A stretch of DNA of 64,000 bases from Volutella citrinella (Eukaryota; Ascomycota; Sordariomycetes; Hypocreales; Nectriaceae): the NCBI GenBank assembly GCA_034401135.1, contig JAWZSP010000006.1, positions 992,001-1,056,000 on the forward strand, read 5' to 3'. Positions 26,309 through 36,364 of this stretch are shown piece after piece; the first letter of the stretch is position 1, and the number at the start of each line of letters is the position of its first letter. A program made the position numbers and the translations under genes. The notes under the pieces were generated by a model that saw only the letters and a list, made by a program, of their open reading frames with translations, searched no databases and was not told the origin of the DNA.

Positions 26309-26810
26309 TCATTGAGTCGTTAACCCAAAAAGAGGCATCTTTAAGTTCTGCTTGAAGAACTCGGCAGACACAAGAGGAACGCCATCAAAATAGAGCTTTT
26401 CCCAATAATATTTGTCCAGTTCGAGGTTGATGTCGACTTTCGATTCTAGCGAACCCGTCAGCGGCCTTCCAATCGGTGTTATCATTCAAAACATCCTAAG
26501 CAGCGCTTACTTTTGGAAAAGAAATGCGCCTTCTCCACAGTCTGACCAGTCATCGGAGGTATGTATCATGTTTAACCACATGGAATGAAGTACCCCAAGA
26601 CCATAACGCTTACCTTGCGAGTCATGGATGGGGCGCTAGCACACTCATGCCGGCAAACAGGCTCTTGGCAGGGTCGAGACTCATCGATCGGGCCAACTCG
26701 GGTACTAAAGCTACCTCGGCCCCTAAAACTAGCACTCGGAGCGCATTGTTCATTCTCAGGAGGACTTGTGGCTGGCCAGAAGCATCGGCGTCATCAGTGT
26801 TCAGGTTCTT
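26309..26810 (-). pseudogene. Decayed coding relic, unidentified
   Basis: Three protein-like segments lie in order on the minus strand but in different frames. The first, from about 26810, includes GQPQVLLRMNNALRVLVLG and SMSLDPAKSLFAGMSVL, and stops at TGA near 26637. The second includes TVEKAHFFSK, after a good intron (GTAAGC...GGTCAG), then DVLNDNTDWKAADGFARIES. The last, KVDINLELDKYYWEKLYFDG onward, ends at TGA 26309-26311. The frame change between the last two occurs inside an overlap near GAATCGAAAGTC, as a single-base loss would give. I do not recognise the family. A multi-exon gene with introns I have misplaced is possible but less likely. Confidence 0.35.
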
Positions 26811-26995
26811 GTATTATGCAATTATAGCCTATCGTCTATTCATGGGAGACTGGAACTCCCTGCTGCCTCTCTTCAAAGCCAAGCAGTCTACAGGTATCGT
26901 ATCAAAAACACGGCCGCTCAATCAGGCGTGGTATGTAAACAAGGTGTATGTACACGGAATTAATCATCGCATCCTCACGTTCCGTCTTCTCTTCG

Positions 26996-28566
26996 TTAGA
27001 CGTGCGATCCCGCCTGCACAGTAGCCTGATTCCTCCCTCCACGGCCGTTGTACCACGATTCGTTCGAGTTGGGATCCGATTCGTGAGTGATGTCGTACGT
27101 CGTCTGAACCACGACACCCTGCAGTCGGTTGTCCTTGGTGACGATAGACTCCTGGCTGCCGTGGTTGTCGTCTTCCCGCGGCTTGATGCCTCGGGATCCC
27201 TCGGCAATGCTCGGCGTCATCTCGTAGGGGCCGTTGATGTCGGTCGACTTGCCGCCGTTGGTGGTTGTTCGGAGGGAGCTCCCCAGGCCAGTGCCCGGCT
27301 GCCACGACCAGAAGTTACGACTGAACATGGGTCGCAGGATCGGAATGTTGACGGTGATGATGCCGACGATGGTTTCTCGGACACCCCATGAGTTGACGTT
27401 GAGGGCGGAGGGGTTGGCGGGGACGACGGTGAGGATGATGCGGGTGATGGCGGCGCCAATGACGAAGGCTCCCGAAGAAAGGAGCAGACCGATGACAAGT
27501 TTCCTAGTGTAATCAAGTCAGCACTACGTCCTGATTCAACGTATGGATGAAACTTACTTCTTGAGAGGAACTTGGAGCTTCCACAGCAGGGGCATGGGGA
27601 TGGCGAGAATGAGAGCATCGGTGCTGTTTTGCATTAGCGTTTTGTTGTTTTCCGGTAAGAGGGCGACGAACATGACATTGAGAACCGTGGTAACGATGAA
27701 GTTTTGCAGCCTGAAGGTGCATTTCACTGCAAGGGATATCAGTACTCATTCTTTGTTTACATATCTTGGGACAGGTTAATCTCACAGCCAGGGTCAGGCA
27801 CAACTCTGCAAACATGTTAGTCAAATGCTGCGGTGTGGGCGATTGCGATTACACTTACTGCCAGTTCTTATGTGTGGGATAGCATCCGAAGGTAATCTTG
27901 ACTCGCGAGTTAGACTCTGTAAGACAGAGAGAATGGCGGACATACTGTGAAAAACACAGCAACATATGAGACGGCGCTGAGCACGGAGACGGTCTTGACA
28001 AAGACGTTGTGCCACGTTCCGATGGTCATGCGCGAGAAGAAGCACAGCATGGTGCCCTTGAGACACCAGATGAGCGCCGTGTACGAGTACCATGCAGTGA
28101 TCTGGAGCTTGGAGCCCTTGAGGTACTCGGCCAACTCATCATCCGTCAATGCTGGGACAAGTGTTAGAACTAGATGCGGGAGGGGTGGTGCAGTTGGGAC
28201 GCCACTCACGACGCTCTTTTAGGATGACCGACGCCTCCAGATTGGTCCCCAGGAAGTCTACATGGGCTAGTCAGCACATGGCAGCCGCTGCAAGGTGGAA
28301 TGGGGCGTCCGCACAAATCAAGTGGACAGTAAATGCGTCCATGACGTAGAAAATCAGGACGAGGACGGAGAAGAAGTCATCGCCCTGGAGTCCACGGAAT
28401 CCCACTGTCTTGAGGCGCACACCGAACCGCATCAGCAGCACAAGCGTGCCGATTCCAAAGAGCGCCCATGCCTCTTGAAGGAACTGTACTTGACAAATTA
28501 GAGCCGGGTTTCGAGGGAGGCGGGGTGGGCGATGCGTACCGAAGGCCGATGCTCGGCGATGGGCAT
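26996..28566 (-). CDS. PTH11-like seven-helix receptor (fungal rhodopsin-fold domain)
   Basis: Nine exons: 28540-28566, 28315-28483, 28210-28257, 27946-28151, 27859-27896, 27786-27805, 27672-27726, 27558-27623, 26996-27503; 378 aa. All eight junctions keep frame and together restore the family order: LMRFGVRLKTVGFRGLQGDD, FTVHLIYFLGTNLEA, WYSYTALIWCLKGTMLCF, ITFGCYPTHKNWQ, VLNVITDALILAIPMPLLW, and SSGAFVIGAAITRI. This is the Fung_rhodopsin (DUF3112/PTH11-related) integral membrane family, mostly orphan plasma-membrane receptors. The ~110-residue C-terminal tail is polar and cytosolic by topology. Exon 6 is only 20 nt. One 48-nt intron uses a weak GTTCGT donor and is in frame, but its removal is needed to restore VLNVITDA. 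Confidence 0.85.
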
Positions 28567-31500
28567 GGTGAAGAGACTGAGAGGACGACAACGACGACAC
28601 GACAACGACAACGGCAACGGCCGAGACAAAGATTCAATTCTAACAACACGCAGCAGAGACAACGGGACGCACATCCCGCGAGACGGGACGGGAAGGCCCT
28701 GCAGATATGGACCTGATGCGGCAGCCGGTACCCTCGTCGATCCCACTATCTGCGCTCCCCAAGTGCTGGCGTTGGCCGTAGACCGACGCGCACGGCTTCT
28801 ACGCCAACTCGAAAACAGGGGGGATCCTCGACGACCTCTTGGTCTGCCGTGGCCATCGACTAGTCTGCTGGTTGTGGCCCGTGTTATTGGGCCGCCGTCG
28901 CGAGTTTGTGTCGAGCTAATCTGCATCACGGCGACACCCCCTTGCGCGAGTCAGCCCAGTGGCTGTGTGCCGTAAACCCCATAGGGCGATCCGTTCGCGG
29001 CCCGCGACACACAGAGGACAAAATAGGCCAGTGACGACTCGCTGGCTTTGGGGACGCCGATCCAACCGCCAGGTCCGCCCGTTGCGTTGCGGCCAGCCCT
29101 CAGACCGCCCCCCCCGTTGGACAGGGCGATTCTTCACCGGTGAGAAGTCCCGCTCAGATGGCGTAGACTCCACCTGGGGCAACCGTCTCGTCGCCGTCCC
29201 AGCGCCATGGAGCGGTGGCTTGGCTCAATCGCGCGGCACTTGGGGGAATGACATGGCCTGATTTCCCCGGTCGAGAATCTAGTCGCACCCGTCAAACCTC
29301 GACCAGCGCCGATTCTAGATCCCCTTGAGAAATGGAATTATTGTCCCTCATGGCGAGAGCGCGTGTGTGCAGCTTCTGCCATGCACGTGTGTGTGTGCTC
29401 GTGTTGGTGGCGTCGCTCTCGGACCTCCTCCAGGCACATATTGTGGATCCGATCCTCCCGATGATTCCCTGTCCTGGCTCGGCAGTGTGCTTATCCCTCC
29501 AGGGGCTGGATCGAGATGAGATTGCCGTGACGATGAAATTCTCCTCACCCTAAAAAGGACTCTCTGGCCGCTCAGTAATTTTCACGGAGAATGAGCAGCC
29601 CGGTGTCGATAACTTGCCTTTATCTCCGATGCAACACTGTCCCCCCTCCTCGTTTCGGTCAACGACTCTCAAACGCTCCCCTCCAAGAACCAGCTAGTCG
29701 TAGCGCGCCCTCTTCCTTGGCCACTTGGCACGGAAAACCACCTGGCTAGCTCAGGGACACCGTCTCGAGCTCCAGTTTCGGCCGACGCTTCCAACATTAT
29801 CCGACGGTGGGGAGCCCGTGTAAGCTAGTCCCAAGGGTGGGCTGGATGGGCGATCAAGCTGCCTAAAACCCGTAGCTCTGGCCTAGAAGCCCTCGGCGCC
29901 GTCAATAACGCTCACAAAGTCGCAATCAGGCGGGAGTTTGGCCGAATAGAGCGATCAGCTGACGTGACGCTGGTCCTATTAACCCCGACTTCCTGCTCGA
30001 TCGGGGCTGTCGTGATTTACTGGTCTTGGCGATGGAGACTATTATGTACAATCAAGCAGCGACCAGCGTGGCCTAATCTCGACATCTACTCGCAAATCTT
30101 TGCCCAAGCAATGACCAAGGAAGAAGAGGTCCGGGACTCGGTCTTCTCAGCTTGAGCTAGTTCAGCCCGGACCTGAGCACCGCGGCGTCGATACGAGGGC
30201 CAGACTCCGGCTTCCCGCGACCGCAGCACAGGACAGACAAATAATTAGTTGGAACAGCACGGAGTAATCCGTACGGAGTAGTCCACTCTGTCCAGGGCTT
30301 CGGCTTAGGCGTTGATTGTGGCTGGCGCATCCTGACACATCGAGGAGCAAGCCACAGGAGTCGAGCCCACATCTTGCTGGCCTCGTTGGCGAGTCGCTCT
30401 GCTACAATTAAGCCACAGCCCCAGCTCGCTTACACAGCCCTCGCACGGCTCACTGCTCATTCACAGCGTACATCATGACCAAACACAACCGAAACCTTTC
30501 GAGTCATTGGCTGCTTTGGCCAGCAGTTCATCTATTTGATCCTACGTCGCAATTGATGATCCAGCGTCCACTTCTCAACAATCACCGGCTACGCATGCTC
30601 GATGAGTATGCAAATGCCCGTGCACACATTCAATCTTCCTCTTTCTGGGGCCGGTAGTTGCCGGTAGTTGCCGGCGTCGCCCGCGAAACGTCGACGAGCG
30701 CTCTTGAGGGCTCGGAGTCTTGCGAAAGGGGATAGATTTAGCATTGCAGACTTGTAGCACGTCTTTCAGGCCGTCAATAAGCTAACAGGAAATGTCCCAT
30801 GCTGAAAATCAAGGCTCAATGCTCAAAGTGGCATTATTTCCGCATGAAGGGCTCCTTGACTCCGGCCCCGGACTCACCCATCAGACCCATGATGGAGGAC
30901 CAAAGTCGACGCCGTTGATGAATATTGACATTCAATGATCCAAATATTGTCTTGCCCGATTCAGGTGACCCATGACCTTTACCTACGGTCGGTCGGCCGG
31001 ACAATCGATCCTTGCTTTCGCATCGCGTTGACGTAGCTGTATTTACATTCAATACCATATTAAGATTGCCAAAGCCCAAAATCGCCAGCATGATAATGGC
31101 GAGCGCATGCTTTGATAGGATGATGTGGATTCCACCAAAAATTAGGCACGGTGTGTTCTCCAGATAGGAAGCAAGTGACCAAGGCCACGCTCGAGTAGGA
31201 GAGAGTTGCTACTGGCTTCAAGAAACATTCCGTGCAAAGTTCATGTCGCAAGTGGGATCCAACTCTACGCCATGGAGATGGACTTCATGGTCTGCGGGAG
31301 CCACAAATTATAATAGGTACCCCCCAGGCAAAAGAGGAAGGGAAATTCCCCAGCTCCGTGGTTTCCAAGCTGTTAATCATAATGGACTCAGTGATGAAGT
31401 GAAGGCATCGGTCTGAGAGGAGGATGCTGAGACTGATGCGTGCATATATAGGGACGAGTGTGCGTTTGCAAGCTATAAGTCGAACCCACCAGCGTCTCAA

Positions 31501-33746
31501 AGTGCAAGATAGAAAATTCCTGATCCCAGACTTTCGGTCAGGGGCCTGCTTCTGTGGCAATGTCATAACAAAGCAGCCACCGGGTCTCCATCAGGTTTGT
31601 TCAGCGGGAGCGCCAGCGTCTGACCCTCCGACACCCGAGCTCAAGTGGCAGTGATATGAACCCTCCATCAGTCTGCTGTAGGGCTTGGCAAGAAATGGCT
31701 TTTGCCTCTCCTTCACGAAAAACCTGACTCATCGGGGATTCCTCCTTGCAGACATCCCAGAATCATGGTCGCTCCCGTGGTAGACGGAGCGGAGCACCCC
31801 AGAATTACTCCACGACTCCAGACACTAAACAATGTCCCCACCTTGCTATTTAAAGTTGACAGGTCGCTCATGAATACCGATGTAACGGGAAACATGACAT
31901 CACGGGCGATAGGGGCGTTGGCTTGGCTCGCCCACCCTGACTACTCCACACGGGCCATCGTGGAGCGGATCCGCTCTGGACTGGCCTCCAAGACAGATTA
32001 GCCCGCGCCCACTTGCAGAGATCGGATCCGATACGATCGATTCCCCGGCATTAACTACCCAACTATAGTCAAGGTAAAATTAGAGTGTGTAGCTGCTTCA
32101 GGGGCGCCTTGTCTGTTTCTGTTTAGTGGTGGCAGATGGCGGCGGGAGCGGTTGATCGACACCAAACATGAACACTCCGCAACGGCCCAGGCCAGCTCGG
32201 ATGTAGCGTCTGGCTGTTCCCCGGGATTCGTGAGATGGGTACCGGTAACTTTCGTCTGTAAGCTTATTTACGCCCATTTACTCTCTTAACTACGTGAGAA
32301 ACGTCTTCAATAACAATAGCTTTGGCATGTTTCCTCTGTCATGTTTGCAAATGAGGCGATGGATCATGAACTCGTGAGGTACATGACGCCGCCCACATAC
32401 TCAAACGACATCCAAAAATCGTTATCCAGGTACATTTCTCTCTCCCGATGCAAAACGAATATTTGCTGTCACCGGCGACCGTGAATGCAGTCCAAAAGAA
32501 GCGACACAGGGGGTTTGCCTCCCCGATACCCTACGGGCTAAAGCATGGTAAATTCTCGGGACATGCGGAACCGCTAGACACCTCCCTAGCGTGGCAGCGG
32601 CTGAGACGTGGCCCTAGCCCAAAACGTCTAGTGCCCGTCATTCACATTGTTCCATACAAACGGTCAGCAAGACTCAGAGTCTCAGAAGGGGGTAACCAAT
32701 CGCCTACGGTTACTCCGTATCCTCATTGGCTAGCCTCAATTGGAACTGGAGTTCGAAAGGAAGACAAAGGATGCAAGTGAGAGCGTATCTGCGCTATTGG
32801 TAGCCCACGTCCGCTATCATTGCACTCCCTTGGCTATCAGCATTGGTGACACATGTGGATACCTATTGAAGGGAGAATCGGAAGCTGAAATGGATGCACA
32901 TGTAAATGCCAGGGTCGAAGACAATGGGCATGTCTTGTGTCGGTGACAAGAGCCCATTGGCAAATCCATACGGGCATCTCCATTCGCCTCCCGCCCCAAT
33001 TGCGCTGTCGATGAAGAGCAAGTCTACGTCTGATTGGTCCAGCCTCTCAATGTGCTGCAAGCTCCCTTCATTCCGGCAGGTGCTTGGTCTGACAACAGCT
33101 GAGAAACATGGTCCCCTTCGCGAATGAAGTGAGGCAAAAAGAGTGCCGACGTTGTATTCATCTTGGCAAACACGCCACCCGGCCGAAATGTATCGTAGCC
33201 GACCACCCGAGAATGCAGCCAAGTGATAATTGCCTCAGCTGAGGCCGACGCCACGCGGGATGGGAGAGAAAAAAGCTGGGCATCTCTGCGCCTCCAGCTG
33301 AATGTGGCACGAGATACCGAGTAATGGGCGACGGACTTGCCGATCTGTATGCAGGGCAGACGGTCCGTCGCGCAACACGGCAGCCCGATGGCCAATCATG
33401 ACACCCCGTTGGGCGCGTGAGGGGAAAGCCATCATGGCACTCTGTGAGTATTGCCCGAAAAGAGCTGGCGGGGAAAGCTGAGGCCTTGTGAGGGCTCGTC
33501 GTCATTTGGCACAGACCCTGGTCGAGGCCCACCAGAGACCAAGACACGGCAGCTGTGCGATGTGACCGACGTCGCACTTTGGGCGCCAGCACATGAGACA
33601 GGCATGCCGTGGTACGGCCATGGCGAACGCATCTGTGCGGGAACGGTTGATAAAAGGGCGAGGCCGTCTGCTGTCAACCACCCTCAGGAACTAGGACAGA
33701 CGACCTCGGACTCTTCCCGCCCACACGAAGCGGCAAAAACGCCACA
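28567..33746. other. 5.2 kb gene-poor stretch
   Basis: No intact gene is recognisable. A short tandem unit GGTAGTTGCC repeats near 30655-30675, and a CGGAGTA-type palindrome lies at 30259-30279. Minus-strand frames between about 32863 and 33395 look mildly protein-like with a frame switch (separate entry). A region of simple ACGACA/ACAACG repetition at 28577-28620 overlaps the receptor's 5' flank. Confidence 0.4.
32863..33395 (-). pseudogene. Possible frameshifted coding remnant
   Basis: The minus-strand frame from 33395 includes SAEAIITWLHSRVVGYDTF and TSALFLPHFIREGDHVSQLL, then loses protein-like character. The adjacent frame picks up with NEGSLQHIERLDQSDVDLLF and GEWRCPYGFANGLLSP, and ends at 32863. 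A single frame slip near 33080 would join them. No family recognised. It may be chance. Confidence 0.22.
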
Positions 33747-34461
33747 ATGCACGCATCAGCCCTCCTGCTGCCCCTCGTCTGGGCCTCTGCTGCTCTGGCT
33801 GGGGTCAACGGCGCCTCTTGCGACTGCAGTGGCACCCAGGACGGCGGCCAGGCTTCCAAGGACTTTGTCTGCCGCGACGCGCGCCTCGGCCCCAAGAAGC
33901 TCCCCAGGAAGCTGCCGCTCGGCACCGTTGTGACTGGCTACGACCGGTTCGGAGGAAAGCCGCCCGGAGAGTTCCTCCTCGAGTGGACCGATGCGCAGGG
34001 AAACTACAGGTATCCGCCGCAGAACGGATTCCAGCTCGACGACGAGGGCAACGCCATCAACGGCACGATGATCCTCAAGGTCGGAACTCTTGTGGATCGA
34101 TTCGGCAGTGAATTCGGTATGAGCATTTTTGAAGCTTCAATGCCGGGGATTGTCTCCTAATGCTGTGCTAGGCGCCTACGTCTCGGCTGCTACTGCGCCT
34201 TACTCGCAGCGAGCCCTACCCCCATCGAACCTGGCCACTAACGCGGCCAACCCTGACTTCCCCAACAACTACCGCGTGTACAAGGTGATTCGGGATCTTG
34301 TCGTCGTTGGAGGACCCATTGCTCCGTGGTTTGGCCAGCCCGGCCTGGGCGCGCAGTTTTACACTGGTGACCTGGGCAACATTCTGACTTTGATTGCGGA
34401 TGGATATCTTGAGCGAGTGCCGGCTGATGTTCTGATCAAGGATACCAAGGGCTGCTTTTAG
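33747..34461 (+). CDS. Secreted TNT-domain NAD glycohydrolase (NADase)
   Basis: Exons 33747-34116 and 34172-34461 with a 55-nt intron (GTATGA...GCTAG); 219 aa. A signal peptide ([19 protein letters not shown]) precedes a short Cys-containing region and a C-terminal TNT domain. Recognised marks are [14 protein letters not shown] (Arg118 in the DRFG motif), [16 protein letters not shown], and [13 protein letters not shown] (Gln185). Arg and Gln at these places are the residues needed for NAD cleavage in characterised members: the Mycobacterium TNT toxin and the Aspergillus fumigatus conidial-surface NADase. The size matches the fungal enzyme. It is predicted to hydrolyse NAD(+) to ADP-ribose and nicotinamide outside the cell or at the spore surface. 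No immunity partner gene is seen beside it. Confidence 0.85.
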
Positions 34462-34943
34462 TGGAAGTAGTTCTCAATAGGATATCAATGGGGACCGGAA
34501 GCAGGACCTTGTTATTGATCTAATAGCCAGTCGCAACCAAAAGAAATCAGTCAAATGTCCACTCCTGTGCTGCCAGCGACTGAACTTATGATTTGCGCCA
34601 GAGGAGTCTCCACGAACAAGTGGTAAGAAACAAATTAAACAATGCAAGGGTATGGCCATTCGTTCAGCTTCAGCCTTGAGCCGAGGCAGAACAACAAGGC
34701 TGACTTGGCCGCCAGCCTCGCCACCGGACATCAGGCAACTTCATGCCCCGCGCCACGCCAACGCGCAAGTGACTGCTCGTATCACACCACCGAAGCCTCA
34801 GAGGTAGCCCGTATTTCCCACCCTGCAACATATCCAGTAACCTCGTCAACAATTCTAGGGCACCCAGTTCATCACATACACCACTCCACCGAACCCATGA
34901 ACCACAACCTAGTGAGCGCGACTCGCTCAGATGCCCTCATGCG
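34462..34943. other. Intergenic region, no gene seen
   Basis: Holds the 3' flank of the NADase and promoter of the next gene. Nothing else recognised. Confidence 0.4.
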
Positions 34944-36038
34944 ATGACGTCCATCTGCAACTATTCCCACCCCGAACTTCAGCTCCACCAAGGACTCGAG
35001 CGAACCGGGCACGGCATTCTGTTCCCCTACAACCCAGAATTCTATCAACGAGTCTCGGGACTCTACGGGCCAGGCGCCGTCACTGCCTGGTACTTGCTCA
35101 TGGTGTCCTTCCTCGTCCACTGCATCCTCTCCAACTTCAAGTGGGCGGCCGACAATAAACGCGGTGGCGAGACATATGGCGTCGTCATCTCAAAGGACAT
35201 CCTCGCGATAGTGGCTCTCGCCGTGTTTGCCGCCACCGACGCACTCATCCATGCATTTCAGATACGGAATTTACCCTATCGTGCCCTCGCCATCTACTGT
35301 CTCCGGTTTCCCACGTCAAATCTCGGCGGATTCGGGACATTCAACCATACGCAGCTTGACCTTCGCGAGATCCCCCTCGAAGTCGTCAACCTCGGACAGC
35401 ACGCCATCGACATCAACGCCCCGCTCGATATTTGCTACTCGTTTCTTGTTTTTGTCATTGTATTTTCCCCAGTCCTGCTCCTCTGCGAACCGTCGCGGTC
35501 ACTATCCTTGCTGGTTTATGGCAGCTACGCATATGTGACCATACTCTTGACCATTTTTCATTTCAGTCTGGACAATTTTAAAATCTCCTTTTCATTTTGG
35601 TCCAACAAGTTCATAACACCCTTTTTTGTTCTCCTCTTTGCCGTCATCATCACGGCCGTGATTTTGGGGTTGCTGGCAGGGGCTTTGCGTCTAATTGTCG
35701 CACTGGTTTTAAGGGATCATGAGGAGCTGCAAGCCGCGATAGGGTGCCTGGGGCTTTGTGGCGTCTTCGCGCTCGCGTATTTACCCATGTCGTCAGCGTG
35801 GAAGGATGCTCTTTGGTGGTCCGACTTGGCCATTTCGATACAGGAGCGAGACCAACTGGCAACCTTGCTTGTCGGAATCGCCTCAATCTGCTCTACCTTG
35901 TATGACATCTGGCATCATGTTAGATCTCAAAGCGGCTCTAATGAGAAGGATCTAGAGCAGGGGTTGGACCTCGACGCTCTTCCGATGTGGCAGAGCACAA
36001 TGACAAAACCACCTTTGACACGCAGAGCTACGGGGTAA
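34944..36038 (+). CDS. Multi-pass membrane protein of unknown function
   Basis: Single exon, 364 aa. I do not recognise a family. About seven to eight hydrophobic segments are visible: AVTAWYLLMVSFLVHCIL, ILAIVALAVFAATDALIHAF, LDICYSFLVFVIVFSPVLLL, LLVYGSYAYVTILLTIF, FITPFFVLLFAVIITAVILG, LIVALVL, and AAIGCLGLCGVFALAYL. Short polar loops separate them and the C-terminal ~40 residues are charged. The N-terminal segment GHGILFPYNPEFYQRVSGLYGPGA, ahead of the first helix, resembles the opening of other orphan fungal membrane proteins (WYLL after a GPGA turn). A plasma or endomembrane location is inferred. Codon pattern and uninterrupted length support a real gene. Confidence 0.65.
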   Translation: MTSICNYSHPELQLHQGLERTGHGILFPYNPEFYQRVSGLYGPGAVTAWYLLMVSFLVHCILSNFKWAADNKRGGETYGVVISKDILAIVALAVFAATDALIHAFQIRNLPYRALAIYCLRFPTSNLGGFGTFNHTQLDLREIPLEVVNLGQHAIDINAPLDICYSFLVFVIVFSPVLLLCEPSRSLSLLVYGSYAYVTILLTIFHFSLDNFKISFSFWSNKFITPFFVLLFAVIITAVILGLLAGALRLIVALVLRDHEELQAAIGCLGLCGVFALAYLPMSSAWKDALWWSDLAISIQERDQLATLLVGIASICSTLYDIWHHVRSQSGSNEKDLEQGLDLDALPMWQSTMTKPPLTRRATG

Positions 36039-36364
36039 AAGCCATTGAGGGAAGAGAGAAATGAGAATGAATAGATCTGAAATACAGTCAAACACCCTCG
36101 ACAGAAACTGAGGTTAACAACAGATGCCAGAATCTTCAGAACTGGCTTTGCTGCGAGCACATTGTTCAAAACATTCACACATCACGAGCTTCTTCAATGC
36201 GATATGCCTCGCTCTCTTCAATACATTAATGCAGTTGAATCCCAAGTCTCATACACAGTGAGAAGCTGTTGCAATAATAGACAAATATCAGCATGAGTCG
36301 ATCGTTGTCGAGACAACACCCAACTGCCCTAGCCTTCGCGGCTCCGGCTTGGCGTTCCATTCGC
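36039..36364. other. Intergenic between convergent genes
   Basis: No gene seen. Confidence 0.45.
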
